Below are positions 33,024 to 42,163 of a stretch of DNA of 64,000 nucleotides, piece after piece. The DNA is from an uncultured Sulfitobacter sp. Lineage in GTDB: Bacteria > Pseudomonadota > Alphaproteobacteria > Rhodobacterales > Rhodobacteraceae. The notes beneath the pieces were generated by a model. That model was not told where the DNA came from. It searched no databases and worked only from the letters and a program-made list of their open reading frames with translations. Position numbers and translations under genes: made by a program. How positions within the stretch are numbered: position 1 is the first letter of the stretch; each line of letters opens with the position of its first letter. The stretch is from assembly GCA_937928635.1 (NCBI GenBank), contig CALFWM010000033.1, positions 26,882-90,881 on the forward strand. The letters are read 5' to 3'.

Positions 33024-34408
33024 GAGGCGAGATGTCCTTTGATGTGGCTTTTCAGCGCGTCAAGGTCGTTGGCGATGCGGGTGACGCGCTCATCGCGTTC
33101 AAACAGATCTGCCATACGGGCGGGCAATGGGGGCCGGATGCCCGTCGCGGCCTCAACCGCATCGGGAAATTTCGCCGGATGGGCAGTGGCAAGCGTGATC
33201 ATCGGCGTGGCCGGATCACGCTTTTCATCTGCCACCTTCACGCCCACGGCAGAATGGGGGCACAGCAGCTCGCCCGTGGTGGCAAGACGGTTGGTGATGG
33301 TGGCGGAGGTTTCCTCCTCCGAGGCGCGCCCGGATATATAGACGTCTTGTAACGCCTGCATCGCCCCTTGCGAGACGTCAAAACCGCCCTCACCCAGTTC
33401 CTGCATCAGTTGGGCCACCGCATTGCCATCCCGCCCATAGGCGTCAAACAACGCCCGCTCAAAATTGGAGGACACCTGAATGTCCATCGACGGACTGATT
33501 GACGGATGCGTCGGCCCCTTGTGATACCCCTGCCCTTTCAGGCAGCGGTCAAGGATATCGTTCTGGTTGGTGGCGACCACCAGCTTGTCGATAGGCAGGC
33601 CCATGCGTTTGGCGATGTAACCGGCGAAAATGTCTCCGAAGTTGCCGGTGGGCACAGTGAAGCTGACCCGTCGGTCAGGTGCGCCCAAGGAGACAGCGGA
33701 GGAGAAGTAGTACACGACTTGGGCCAGCACCCGGCCCCAGTTGATGGAATTTACGCCCGCGAGTTTCACCGCGTCGCGGAACTCAAAGTCATTGAACATG
33801 TCTTTAAGGCGGGCCTGGCAGTCGTCGAAGTCACCATCGACGGCCAGCGCATGCACGTTGGATTCGGTGGGTGTGGTCATCTGGCGGCGCTGAACTTCTG
33901 AGACGCGGCCATGGGGGTAAAGGATGAAGACATCCACATTGTCCAACCCCTTGAACGCCTCAATCGCCGCCGACCCTGTGTCACCTGATGTGGCCCCAAC
34001 GATGGTCACACGCTCCCCTGCGCGGCCCAGCGCCTTTTTAAACATCTGGCCAATCAACTGCATGGCGAAGTCTTTGAACGCCAGTGTGGGGCCGTGGAAC
34101 AGTTCCAGCAGGAAATGGTTTGGCGCCAGCTGCACCATAGGCGCGCGCGCGGTATGTCCAAAGCTGGCGTAGGTATCCGCGATCAGGCTGCGAAACTCCG
34201 CATCGGTAAAGGTATCACCGATGAAAGGGCGCATGACATTGAATGCCACGTCCTCGTAAGGTTTGCCCGCCATGGCGGCAATCTCGGGGTGTGTCAACGT
34301 CGGGATCTCTTCGGGCACATAAAGGCCGCCGTCGCGGGCAAGGCCGGTCAGCATGGCCTCTTCAAAGGTGAGTGCGGGGGCGGTGCCACGGGTCGAGGTA
34401 TAGCGCAT
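33020..34408 (-). CDS. thrC: Threonine synthase
   Basis: This 462-residue protein begins MRYTSTRGTAPALTFEEAML, has the PLP lysine in GPTLAFKDFAMQLIG and the glycine-rich phosphate loop around GATSGDTGSAAIEA. It converts O-phosphohomoserine to threonine, a pathway whose first step is LysC at 10 kb. Length is normal for the long (fungal/proteobacterial) type. It overlaps the downstream M16 gene by 4 bp. Confidence 0.96.
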   Translation of the reverse strand: MRYTSTRGTAPALTFEEAMLTGLARDGGLYVPEEIPTLTHPEIAAMAGKPYEDVAFNVMRPFIGDTFTDAEFRSLIADTYASFGHTARAPMVQLAPNHFLLELFHGPTLAFKDFAMQLIGQMFKKALGRAGERVTIVGATSGDTGSAAIEAFKGLDNVDVFILYPHGRVSEVQRRQMTTPTESNVHALAVDGDFDDCQARLKDMFNDFEFRDAVKLAGVNSINWGRVLAQVVYYFSSAVSLGAPDRRVSFTVPTGNFGDIFAGYIAKRMGLPIDKLVVATNQNDILDRCLKGQGYHKGPTHPSISPSMDIQVSSNFERALFDAYGRDGNAVAQLMQELGEGGFDVSQGAMQALQDVYISGRASEEETSATITNRLATTGELLCPHSAVGVKVADEKRDPATPMITLATAHPAKFPDAVEAATGIRPPLPARMADLFERDERVTRIANDLDALKSHIKGHLAS

Positions 34409-34435
34409 GGGTCAGCTTTCGGGTGGGCCGTTGGT

Positions 34436-35119
34436 TTATGCCCTGCGGCGTCGCACGAAATAAAGGGACATGGCAAGCCAAATGAACGCGAGCGAGAACC
34501 AAGTGATCGCATATTGAAGGTGGTTGTTGGGGATGCGGGAGGTGTCGACGGGCATGGGGGTGATCTTCCCATGGGGCAGATAGATCTCTCGCGCGACCAA
34601 CAGCACCGGACGCGTGCCCAATGCTTTTGCCATTCTTTCAACATCACGGGCGTACCAGATGTTTTTGGCCTCATCAGGTTCGGGTGTGAAACTGTCAGTT
34701 TCCTGAGGCCATTGCAGATTCCCAATCACTTCCTTTAGCGTACCACCCTGATAAAGAACAATGCCGCGCACATCAGCCGGAATAAAGCCACGATCAACCA
34801 TGATCGCGCCTTCCGGGTCGCCGTTATTGCCAAACCACAATGGCGAAATGATCCGATAACCCGCGCCTTCCTGTTTTTGGGAAACAAGAACGCGCAAGTG
34901 TTCAGGCCCAATGAAACCCTGTGTTTTGATCGGCAGATAGGCATCATTTTCGGGATCAAGGTCATCTGGCAGCGCAACTGGCTCCGCAACAATCCGCGCC
35001 TCAATATCCGCAATCACCCCCTGCTTCCACGCCAGCCGCTGCACTTGCCAAGTGCCTAGTCCAATCAGGATGGCAGCGCCGCCCAGACCTACGATGATAA
35101 GAAACAGCGCACTGCGCAT
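34436..35119 (-). CDS. SURF1 family cytochrome oxidase assembly protein
   Basis: This 227-residue protein has the SURF1 pattern: one TM helix at the N-terminus (about 5-25, ending GTWQVQRLAWKQ), a periplasmic domain with GYRIISPLWF and MVDRGFIP, and a second TM helix near the C-terminus (AITWFSLAFIWLAMSLYFVRRR). It helps insert heme a/a3 into cytochrome c oxidase subunit I. It lies directly downstream of ctaE, separated by a hairpin, and 27 bp upstream of thrC. Confidence 0.94.
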   Translation of the reverse strand: MRSALFLIIVGLGGAAILIGLGTWQVQRLAWKQGVIADIEARIVAEPVALPDDLDPENDAYLPIKTQGFIGPEHLRVLVSQKQEGAGYRIISPLWFGNNGDPEGAIMVDRGFIPADVRGIVLYQGGTLKEVIGNLQWPQETDSFTPEPDEAKNIWYARDVERMAKALGTRPVLLVAREIYLPHGKITPMPVDTSRIPNNHLQYAITWFSLAFIWLAMSLYFVRRRRA

Positions 35120-35141
35120 CTGTTATCCTTTGCTCAAAGGA

Positions 35142-35169
35142 AAAGCGCGCGAGAGGGCCCGCGCGCTTT
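35142..35169 (-). terminator. Hairpin between ctaE and SURF1
   Basis: A perfect 10-bp stem (AAAGCGCGCG / CGCGCGCTTT) with an 8-nt loop lies 28 bp beyond the ctaE stop and is followed on the minus strand by TTCCTTTG. It may end the cox operon or act as an attenuator before SURF1. Confidence 0.65.
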
Positions 35170-35196
35170 GAATGATCGTTTTGGTGCGCTTGGGCT

Positions 35197-36048
35197 TTAT
35201 ACGGTAAAGACCGACACACCCCAAACGTAGACCGCAAAGAACAGGAACAGCCAGACCACGTCCACGAAGTGCCAGTACCAGGCGGCGGTTTCAAAACCGA
35301 TGTGGCGCTCTGGCGTAAAGTCGCCCTTGATCGCACGGACCAGACAGACCGTCAAAAAGATTGTCCCGATGATCACATGTGCGCCGTGGAAACCCGTGGC
35401 CATGAAGAAGGCAGAGAAGAACGCGTCTTCGCCAAACTTCCAGTCATGGTGCAACAGCAGTTCGCCGTATTCATAGGCCTGTAGCGCGGTAAAGGCGACG
35501 CCCAGAATGATGCCGATGATCAGACCGTTGATCAGGTCCTTGCGGTTGTTTTCATGCACCAGCGCGTGGTGCGCCCATGTGACGGCACAGCCCGACAACA
35601 GAAGGATCAGCGTGTTGATCAGCGGCAGATGGAAGGCATCGACCGGGTCAAACACAGGGGGGACATATTCAGAGCCCAGGTATTCGTTCATCGGGTAGAT
35701 TGCCGGTTTGAAGAAGGTCCAGAACCAGGCCACAAAGAACATGATCTCGGACATCACAAACAGGATAAAGCCATAGCGCAGGCCAATGGCCACAACGCCG
35801 GTGTGATCGCCCACACGGCTTTCAATCACAACTTCGCGCCACCAGCCCCACATGGTGTAGAGCACAGCGGTAAAGCCGATCAGGAACAGCCAGGGACCGG
35901 AGATCGTGATCAGCCCGAACAGCACCGTAAAGCCGCCCGACATCCAGCCGACGGCGCCAAAGAGCATAAGAAACCCGGCCAGTGCGCCAATGAAAGGCCA
36001 GCTGGAGGGGTTCAGAATGTGATAGTCGTGGTCTTTTGCGTGGGCCAT
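35197..36048 (-). CDS. ctaE: Cytochrome c oxidase subunit III
   Basis: This 283-residue protein has seven TM segments and the subunit III signatures [38 protein letters not shown] and [15 protein letters not shown], ending in [22 protein letters not shown]. It is part of the aa3-type terminal oxidase in the inner membrane. ctaG is 22 bp upstream. Subunit I (ctaD) is not in this window, as is usual for alphaproteobacteria. Confidence 0.97.
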   Translation of the reverse strand: MAHAKDHDYHILNPSSWPFIGALAGFLMLFGAVGWMSGGFTVLFGLITISGPWLFLIGFTAVLYTMWGWWREVVIESRVGDHTGVVAIGLRYGFILFVMSEIMFFVAWFWTFFKPAIYPMNEYLGSEYVPPVFDPVDAFHLPLINTLILLLSGCAVTWAHHALVHENNRKDLINGLIIGIILGVAFTALQAYEYGELLLHHDWKFGEDAFFSAFFMATGFHGAHVIIGTIFLTVCLVRAIKGDFTPERHIGFETAAWYWHFVDVVWLFLFFAVYVWGVSVFTV

Positions 36049-36070
36049 GGCGGGCTCCCTTGGGCTTTTC

Positions 36071-36646
36071 TTAGTTCAAGTCTGTGGTGGTGTCCTGCTC
36101 AAGGGCGGCATAGCCCTCAGGCAAGTCAATTTCATAAAACGTATAAGACAGTGTGATCGTATGTACAAACTTCCCGTCACGGTCTTCTACGATTTCCGGG
36201 TCAACGTAAAAACTGACCGGCATCTGGACGGTCTCACCGGGGGCGAGCACCTGTTCCTGAAAGCAGAAACAGTCAATTTTTTCAAAAAACGTGCCAGCGG
36301 TGTAGGGTGTTACGTTATAGCTTGCCTGCCCTGCAATGGGGCGGTCCGTAGGATTGTGCGCCTCGTAAAATGCAAGGCCGGTTTCACCAATGCGCACTTC
36401 CATTTCGCGCACAACCGGTTTGAAGTCCCAGGCCATCCCCTGATTAAGAGAGCCGTCAAAGCGCACCGTGATGGTCTGGTCCAGCACCTCATCGGAGGCA
36501 ACATCGACCTGCCCCGGCACGCCGCCAAAGCCCGTGACCCGGCAGAACCAGTCGTAAAACGGCACCGAGGCCCAGGCCAGCGCGCCCATCACCAAAACCA
36601 GTGAAACCGTCTGTGTCACAGTCTTTTGAGGTCCCGACAACGCCAT
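36071..36646 (-). CDS. ctaG: Cytochrome c oxidase assembly protein CtaG (Cox11)
   Basis: This 191-residue protein has one N-terminal TM helix (about 10-30), C35 in FCRVTGFGG, and the copper-binding C-F-C-F motif in IDCFCFQEQ, followed by [17 protein letters not shown]. It delivers copper to the CuB site of oxidase subunit I on the periplasmic side. The gene begins inside the stop codon of the preceding short membrane protein. Confidence 0.96.
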   Translation of the reverse strand: MALSGPQKTVTQTVSLVLVMGALAWASVPFYDWFCRVTGFGGVPGQVDVASDEVLDQTITVRFDGSLNQGMAWDFKPVVREMEVRIGETGLAFYEAHNPTDRPIAGQASYNVTPYTAGTFFEKIDCFCFQEQVLAPGETVQMPVSFYVDPEIVEDRDGKFVHTITLSYTFYEIDLPEGYAALEQDTTTDLN

Positions 36647-36840
36647 CAGTTTTCCGCCTTTGAAAGGGTATCTTCGTAGGTTGGGCCAACGCCGTCTTTG
36701 TGGACAACAACTTTACCCAGATCCATTTTGGCCAAATCGCGGCTGATCATCACAACGCCCATCACGCCGCACAGACCCAAAAGCGTCAGGCCTGCGGCGA
36801 TCTTGCGCGCAAATGTCCAACGTTGCGGGGCAAGGGCCAT
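36646..36840 (-). CDS. Short membrane protein of the cox operon (64 residues)
   Basis: A single TM helix (about 11-33, IAAGLTLLGLCGVMGVVMI) is followed by a polar tail rich in K/D. The gene overlaps both neighbours by 1 bp in the ctaB-(short)-(short)-ctaG order. Similar unnamed proteins sit at this place in other Rhodobacteraceae oxidase operons. A role in oxidase assembly is inferred only from position. Confidence 0.8.
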   Translation of the reverse strand: MALAPQRWTFARKIAAGLTLLGLCGVMGVVMISRDLAKMDLGKVVVHKDGVGPTYEDTLSKAEN

Positions 36841-37016
36841 CAGTCTGACACCTCCGACGTGCCCGCGTTGACAGGCGCGTTTGAGAAATCCGTTTGGGTG
36901 ATTTTCACATAGGTCAGGGCAAGGATCAGGACCACAAAACCGCCCAACATCAGGCCAACTCCGGTGTTGCGCCCGCGGCGCCGGTTGTGAATTTCATGTT
37001 CCTTATTCAGGCTCAT
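36840..37016 (-). CDS. Short membrane protein of the cox operon (58 residues)
   Basis: ATG 37016 is chosen because it gives the ATGA overlap with the ctaB stop codon; an in-frame start at 37043 would extend into ctaB. The peptide has a basic N-terminus (NRRRGRN), one TM helix (about 19-40), and a short periplasmic tail. No named family was recognised. Position and coupling suggest it works with the oxidase assembly proteins around it. Confidence 0.78.
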   Translation of the reverse strand: MSLNKEHEIHNRRRGRNTGVGLMLGGFVVLILALTYVKITQTDFSNAPVNAGTSEVSD

Positions 37017-37951
37017 GACACCCCCCCGCCGGTCAGGCCCCAACCGCGCAACGTCGCCTCAACCAGAATCGCGCCAAAGTGCAGGAAGAGATAGTAGAGG
37101 GACAACCGGAAGAATTTGCGCTCAACCGCATAGTTGTCACCCTCCGCATCGTCCTCATCGCGCTGCCAGATGCGGTAGGCACCCAGCAGGAACATCGCAT
37201 TCAGGATCACTGCAGTGGTCAGGTAGACATATCCACCAACAGCCGTGAACCCGGTGCCAATGGCCAGAACCACCAGCAGTACCGTGTAGATCAGAATGTG
37301 GCGCCGGGTGGCCGGGCGCCCATGGGCCACGGTCAGCATGGGCACGTCCGCATCGTCGTAGTCAGAGCGCATGAACAGGGCCAGCGCCCAGAAGTGGGGC
37401 GGGGTCCACATAAAGATCAGCGCGAACATCAGCCAAGCCTCAACCGAAAAGCTGCCAGTGGCAACGATCCAGCCAATCACCGGCGGGAAGGCCCCCGCAG
37501 CACCGCCAATGACGATGTTTTGCGGTGTCAGACGTTTGAGCCACATCGAGTAGATCACAAGATAGAAAAAGATCGTAAAGGCCAGCATGAAGGCGGCCAG
37601 CAGGTTGGCGCTGAGGCCCAGCATCATCACCGACAGGCCCGACAGCGCAACGCCCAGATACAGCGCCTCGCGCGGTTCAACCTTGCCAGCGGGAATAGGG
37701 CGTTTGGCCGTGCGGCGCATGACCGCGTCGATGTCCGCATCCCACCACATGTTCAGCGCACCGGACGCGCCCGCCCCGATGGCGATAAACAAAATGGAGG
37801 CAAATCCGATCACGGGGTGCACCGATTGTGGTGCGGCCAACATGCCAACAAGCGCGGTAAAGACCACAAGCTGCATCACGCGCGGTTTCAGCAGGGCAAA
37901 ATAATCGCCCAATTCTGCTTCGTATTGCTGGGTGTGGGGGACGTCGGTCAT
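37013..37951 (-). CDS. ctaB: Protoheme IX farnesyltransferase (heme O synthase)
   Basis: This 312-residue UbiA-family membrane protein has about nine TM helices. The polyprenyl-diphosphate motif is N-MWWDADIDAVMRRT, with a second acidic motif in the MRSDYDDADVPML loop. It adds a farnesyl tail to heme b to make heme O for the terminal oxidase. It lies between ctaC and the two short membrane proteins and is separated from ctaC by 125 bp holding a strong hairpin. Confidence 0.96.
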   Translation of the reverse strand: MTDVPHTQQYEAELGDYFALLKPRVMQLVVFTALVGMLAAPQSVHPVIGFASILFIAIGAGASGALNMWWDADIDAVMRRTAKRPIPAGKVEPREALYLGVALSGLSVMMLGLSANLLAAFMLAFTIFFYLVIYSMWLKRLTPQNIVIGGAAGAFPPVIGWIVATGSFSVEAWLMFALIFMWTPPHFWALALFMRSDYDDADVPMLTVAHGRPATRRHILIYTVLLVVLAIGTGFTAVGGYVYLTTAVILNAMFLLGAYRIWQRDEDDAEGDNYAVERKFFRLSLYYLFLHFGAILVEATLRGWGLTGGGVS

Positions 37952-37973
37952 CCTTCACCTTCCTTGCGAGAGG

Positions 37974-37991
37974 GGCGGGCCAAGGCCCGCC
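37974..37991. repeat. GC-rich intergenic hairpin, copy 1 (ctaC - ctaB)
   Basis: An 8-bp perfect stem GGCGGGCC-AA-GGCCCGCC is followed by TTACGGGG. Near-identical hairpins sit at 40608-40623 and 46657-46674, each just after the end of a gene or between genes of an operon. They look like a small family of terminator or REP-like elements. Confidence 0.6.
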
Positions 37992-38076
37992 TTACGGGGT
38001 CTGCGTGTAGATCAAGGCGGGGTCTCCCCCGCCCTGGCACTTTCTCAATCAAACGGGAGACACCCCCGCCCGCCTC

Positions 38077-39000
38077 TTAGTTGGAGGCAACCTGAACGCT
38101 GGGTTTGATGCCAGCATATTCTTCGCGCGCCTTGCCCAGCCATTCGGCATAGGCCTCTTCGGACACGACTTTTACGGTGATCGGCATATAGGCGTGGGCC
38201 TGACCACAAAGCTCTGAACACTGGCCAAAGTACACGCCTTCCTTTTCGGCCGTGAACCACAGTTCGGCCAGACGGCCCGGCACCGCGTCCTGCTTGACGC
38301 CAAAGGCGGGGATCGTCCAGGCGTGGATCACGTCGGATCCGGTGACCTGCACGACGATTGTCTTGCCCACGGGAATCACCACGGAGGTGTCTGTCGCCAG
38401 CAGAAACTCATCTTTAGAATACCCGGCGTCAGCCAGCTTTTTCTCCATCACGTCGCTCATGACATGTGCGATTGCGCCTGCGTCTTCTTCTTCGGAAGTC
38501 AGCGTTGCAGCGGCACCAATCATGTAGCTGTCAAAGGCGAATCCTTCGTCCACATATTCATGGGTCCAGTACCATTGGTTGCCAGTCGCCTTGATGGTGA
38601 TGTCCGCAACCGGAATTTCCTGCTGCCGGAACAGTTTGGGCAGGGAATAGGCCCCGATCAGTACCAGAATCACAATCGGGATCACGGTCCAGGCGATTTC
38701 AACCGGGGTGTGGTGGGTAAAGGTCGCCGGCGTGGGGTTGCGCGACTTGTTGTAGCGGATCACCACCCAGGCCATCAGCGCCGTCACAAACAGCGAAATC
38801 AGCGTGATGATCACCAGCAGCATCCAGTCCAGATCGTGGATGTCCTGCGCCAGACGCGTCACCGCAGGCTGAAAGCCCGTTTCGCCGTCCTCCGGCTTGC
38901 CAATCGACTGAAGCCCGTCAATGCGCAGATTGTCCTGTGCCAGCGCCGGAAGAGCCGCAAAGCTGGCCAGAGTGGCCGAAAGAGAGAGTAGATGTTTCAT
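38077..39000 (-). CDS. ctaC: Cytochrome c oxidase subunit II
   Basis: The product has 307 residues from ATG 39000 ([22 protein letters not shown], a signal peptide); a longer start at 39024 is less likely. Two TM helices follow, then the periplasmic cupredoxin domain with the CuA ligands visible in [13 protein letters not shown] and [17 protein letters not shown]. It accepts electrons from cytochrome c. It is the first gene of the oxidase biogenesis cluster, divergent from tldD. Confidence 0.97.
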   Translation of the reverse strand: MKHLLSLSATLASFAALPALAQDNLRIDGLQSIGKPEDGETGFQPAVTRLAQDIHDLDWMLLVIITLISLFVTALMAWVVIRYNKSRNPTPATFTHHTPVEIAWTVIPIVILVLIGAYSLPKLFRQQEIPVADITIKATGNQWYWTHEYVDEGFAFDSYMIGAAATLTSEEEDAGAIAHVMSDVMEKKLADAGYSKDEFLLATDTSVVIPVGKTIVVQVTGSDVIHAWTIPAFGVKQDAVPGRLAELWFTAEKEGVYFGQCSELCGQAHAYMPITVKVVSEEAYAEWLGKAREEYAGIKPSVQVASN

Positions 39001-39040
39001 AGTGCGTCCTGATCTGGTGACCATTTTTGTCGGTTTGTCG

Positions 39041-39055
39041 CGTCAGCGCCTGACG
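39041..39055. promoter_or_regulatory. Perfect 15-bp dyad upstream of ctaC (CGTCAG-CGC-CTGACG)
   Basis: The dyad is centred about 48 bp upstream of the ctaC start in the divergent ctaC-tldD spacer. It could be a regulator site. No known factor was matched. Confidence 0.35.
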
Positions 39056-39177
39056 TTGTCACAGGCCCCGTTGAATTCTTTCTGCTTACAATCATATTCT
39101 GAACCCAAGATAAAGCCACTCGATTGCGTCAATCGGACGCGATCTGTGAATTTTTGCCCTAAGATGAGGAAACCTCC

Positions 39178-40599
39178 ATGAGCAATGCGCCCTTTGCGCC
39201 GTTTGAGGCCGATCTGGATCGTGACACCGCCCTTGGTGTCCTGCGCGAGACCGTGGCGAGGGCCGATGATGGTGAGTTGTTTCTGGAGCGCCACCGATCA
39301 GAGGCGCTGATGTTTGATGACGGTCGCCTCAAAACAGCCAGCTATGATGCATCTGAGGGCTTTGGCCTGCGCGCTGTCCGGGGCGAAGTGGCAGGATATG
39401 CCCATTCCACCACCTTGACAGAAGCCGCGTTGCGACGGGCCGCACAAACCGCAAGGCTGGCCGTTGGGGAGGGGGGCGGCACCTGGGCCGATGTGCCTGA
39501 GGACACCAACAAAAAGCTCTACACCGATATGGACCCGATCGAGGGAGCAACTTTTTCTGTAAAAGTCGAGACATTGCGCGAGATCGACGCTTTTGTGCGC
39601 GATCTGGACCCGCGTGTCGTGCAGGTCAGTGCCTCGATCTCGGCCAGTCTTCAGGAAATTGAGATTTTGCGCCCCGAGGGGACCTCCGTGCGCGATGTAC
39701 GGCCCATGACGCGGGTCAATGTCTCGGTCATTCTTGAACAGGACGGGCGGCGCGAAAGCGGCACCGCCGGTGGGGGCGGGCGCAGCGGGCTGGAGGGGTT
39801 GCTGGACCCGGTGGATTGGACATCAAAGGCCCGCGAAGCCGTGCGCATTGCCGCCGTTAACCTGACGGCGGTGCCTGCACCTGCGGGTGTCATGGATGTG
39901 GTCCTGGGCCCCGGCTGGCCCGGGATCTTGCTGCACGAGGCCATTGGCCACGGGTTGGAGGGCGATTTTAACCGCAAGGGATCAAGTGCCTTTGCCGGGC
40001 TGATGGGCCAGCAGATTGCAGCCAAGGGCGTGACCGTGCTGGATGACGGGACGATTCCCGACCGGCGTGGGTCAATTTCGGTCGATGATGAAGGCACGCC
40101 CAGCGCCAAGAATGTTCTGATTGAGGATGGCAAGCTCGTTGGTTACATGCAGGACCGTCAGAATGCGCGCCTTATGGGCGTGACATCGACCGGCAACGGG
40201 CGGCGCCAGAGTTTTGCGCATATTCCGATGCCACGCATGACCAATACCTATATGCTGGGCGGCACAACGGCCCCCGGCGATATTGTTGCCGATCTCAAGG
40301 ACGGGATTTACGCCGTCGGCTTTGGCGGGGGTCAGGTTGACATCACCAATGGCAAGTTTGTGTTTTCCTGTACCGAGGCCTACCGCGTGCAGAACGGCAA
40401 GGTGGGGGCGCCGGTCACCGGGGCGACGCTGATTGGGGATGGGGCTACCGCCCTCAAGCATATCCGCGCAATTGGCAATGATCCGACACTGGACCCCGGC
40501 ATGGGGAACTGCGGCAAACAGGGCCAATGGGTGCCTGTTGGCGTGGGCCAGCCGACCTTGATGATTGGTGGGTTAACCGTCGGCGGCGCCGCGGCTTGA
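39178..40599 (+). CDS. tldD: Metalloprotease TldD
   Basis: This 473-residue protein has the U62-family zinc motif HEAIGHGLEGD and the typical TldD ending GNCGKQGQWVPVGVGQPTLMIGGLTVGG. TldD pairs with TldE/PmbA to cleave unfolded peptides such as microcin B17 precursor and CcdA. TldE is not in the window. Transcription is divergent from ctaC, with 177 bp between. Confidence 0.97.
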   Translation: MSNAPFAPFEADLDRDTALGVLRETVARADDGELFLERHRSEALMFDDGRLKTASYDASEGFGLRAVRGEVAGYAHSTTLTEAALRRAAQTARLAVGEGGGTWADVPEDTNKKLYTDMDPIEGATFSVKVETLREIDAFVRDLDPRVVQVSASISASLQEIEILRPEGTSVRDVRPMTRVNVSVILEQDGRRESGTAGGGGRSGLEGLLDPVDWTSKAREAVRIAAVNLTAVPAPAGVMDVVLGPGWPGILLHEAIGHGLEGDFNRKGSSAFAGLMGQQIAAKGVTVLDDGTIPDRRGSISVDDEGTPSAKNVLIEDGKLVGYMQDRQNARLMGVTSTGNGRRQSFAHIPMPRMTNTYMLGGTTAPGDIVADLKDGIYAVGFGGGQVDITNGKFVFSCTEAYRVQNGKVGAPVTGATLIGDGATALKHIRAIGNDPTLDPGMGNCGKQGQWVPVGVGQPTLMIGGLTVGGAAA

Positions 40600-40607
40600 A
40601 AGCGGGG

Positions 40608-40623
40608 GCGGGCCAAGGCCCGC
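40608..40623. repeat. GC-rich intergenic hairpin, copy 2 (after tldD)
   Basis: GCGGGCC-AA-GGCCCGC followed by GTTACGGGTTTTTAACG lies 9 bp after the tldD stop. The T-run makes this copy a good intrinsic terminator. Confidence 0.65.
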
Positions 40624-40673
40624 GTTACGGGTTTTTAACGCAGACTTTGGTGCCTGCGGCACATGTTGGACAG

Positions 40674-40713
40674 AGTTTATTGGAAGGGTGAAGGGGTGTG
40701 GTGCCGCGCCCTC
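40674..40713 (+). repeat. Dispersed intergenic repeat, copy 3
   Basis: AGTTTATTGGAAGGGTGAAG continues GGGTGTGGTGCCGCGCCCTC. It matches 20311-20351 with a few changes and lies between tldD and dprA. Confidence 0.65.
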
Positions 40714-40795
40714 CCCAGAAATGGCGAGGCATATCTTCATTCCCTGTTAACCAAGCGTACCTATACCTGATTCTGCAACGGACGGAGTTAACGGG

Positions 40796-41932
40796 ATGAC
40801 TGACAAGGACGAACATCCTTCTTCCACTCACCCCCCACTCCCACCCCCCCCGGAAGACGAACAGTTTGCCCGACTTCGTCTGTTGCGTTCGCGCCGGGTT
40901 GGCATCGCCACATTTCGTCGATTGCTGGCTGAACACGGCACCGCGCAAAACGCGCTGGCCGCGCTGCCTGAGGTGGCGCGCGCCGCGGGCGTTTCTGGCT
41001 ACCAGATCTGTCCCGAGGGGGTGATTTACGCAGAACTTAAAGCCGCCCGCGCAGCCAGGGCCCGGTTGCTGGTTCAGGGGGAGCCCTCCTACCCCGCGTT
41101 GTTGAACGATCTGTCAGATGCGCCACCATTTCTTTGGATGATTGGTGATCCTGATGTGCTGGCACGGCCGATGATTTCATTGGTCGGCGCGCGCAATGCG
41201 TCCTCATTAGGCACGCGGATGGCAAAGGCACTGGCGCGCGACCTTGGCGCGGCAGGATATGTGGTTGTGTCAGGCCTTGCGCGCGGGGTTGATGCCGCCG
41301 CACATACCGCAGCACTTGAAACGGGCACACTTGCCGTGCAGGCAGGCGGCGTAGATGTGATTTATCCGCCTGAAAATGCAGAACTGGCGCGCAACATCGC
41401 CGCAACCGGGGTGCGCCTGACAGAACAGCCAATGGGGTTGCAGCCGATGGCGCGCCACTTCCCGCCACGCAACCGCATCATATCCGGGTTGAGCCCTGCA
41501 ACAATTGTGGTGGAGGCGGCCTCAAGATCAGGCAGTTTGATCACCGCGCGGGATGCATTGGATCAGGGCCGCGATGTTTTGGCCGTGCCCGGCCACCCGT
41601 TTGATGCCCGTGCCTCCGGGTGCAACATGTTGATCCGGGACGGGGCGACATTGGTGCGCTCGGCGGCGGATGTGCTGGAGGTGCTGAGCCCACTGGAACA
41701 GCACCGGGTCAATGCCCCTGTTGTACCCCCGGCACCCAAACGCAACCTGCGCGAAACGGCAGATTTGCATGTGCAGATTCTGTCCCGGCTTGGCCCCTCC
41801 CCACTGGCGGAAGATCAGCTGATCCGCGATCTGAAAGTTCAGCCCGCCCAGGTCGCGCCAGCCCTGGTTGATCTGGAGCTTGATGGTCAAATCACGCGCC
41901 GCCCCGGTGGCCTTTTGACCCGTGTGGTCTGA
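40796..41932 (+). CDS. dprA: DNA-processing protein DprA
   Basis: This 378-residue protein has a proline-rich N-terminus, a SAM-like helical part, the Rossmann-like DprA core (ISLVGARNASSLGTRMA, VVSGLARGVDAAAH, FPPRNRIISGLS, SRSGSLITARDALDQGR) and a C-terminal winged helix (from about 315). It loads RecA on incoming single-stranded DNA in natural transformation and is widespread even where competence is unproven. It stands alone between tldD and topA. Confidence 0.95.
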   Translation: MTDKDEHPSSTHPPLPPPPEDEQFARLRLLRSRRVGIATFRRLLAEHGTAQNALAALPEVARAAGVSGYQICPEGVIYAELKAARAARARLLVQGEPSYPALLNDLSDAPPFLWMIGDPDVLARPMISLVGARNASSLGTRMAKALARDLGAAGYVVVSGLARGVDAAAHTAALETGTLAVQAGGVDVIYPPENAELARNIAATGVRLTEQPMGLQPMARHFPPRNRIISGLSPATIVVEAASRSGSLITARDALDQGRDVLAVPGHPFDARASGCNMLIRDGATLVRSAADVLEVLSPLEQHRVNAPVVPPAPKRNLRETADLHVQILSRLGPSPLAEDQLIRDLKVQPAQVAPALVDLELDGQITRRPGGLLTRVV

Positions 41933-42042
41933 ACTCTCTGCCCTGAATTCAGCACTTGGGCCGGTAAGCCGCGCACGCGGCAAGACCAAATGCGATCACG
42001 ATTTTGACCGGCCATTACTCTGAGCCAAAACGAGGGACGCAG

Positions 42043-42088
42043 ATGCGGCTTGTGATCAAAATTGACCCCGTTGATCACATCGCCGCAT
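42043..42088. promoter_or_regulatory. Long inverted repeat in the topA leader
   Basis: Arms ATGCGGC-T-TGTGATCAA (42043-42059) and TTGATCACA-TC-GCCGCAT (42071-42088) pair over 16 bp with only a 1-2 base bulge and an 11-nt loop. It lies 75 bp upstream of the topA start. It may be a regulator site, an mRNA hairpin or a supercoiling-sensitive cruciform. Confidence 0.6.
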
Positions 42089-42163
42089 TGACAATTCCAT
42101 GCGTCCCCCCACATGTGGCACCGCAAAGACCGCTCGATTTACCCATTAAAGGTGCCAGTATTT

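Noticed and set aside
35181..35192. TTGGTGCGCTTG, identical to 12 bp of the island's right end
   Set aside because: The flanking bases do not match the rest of the inverted repeat and no second end or transposase is nearby; treated as chance.
37079..38080. A 333-residue open frame opposite ctaB
   Set aside because: It is antisense to ctaB, with a His/Gln/Arg-rich composition and no recognisable domain.
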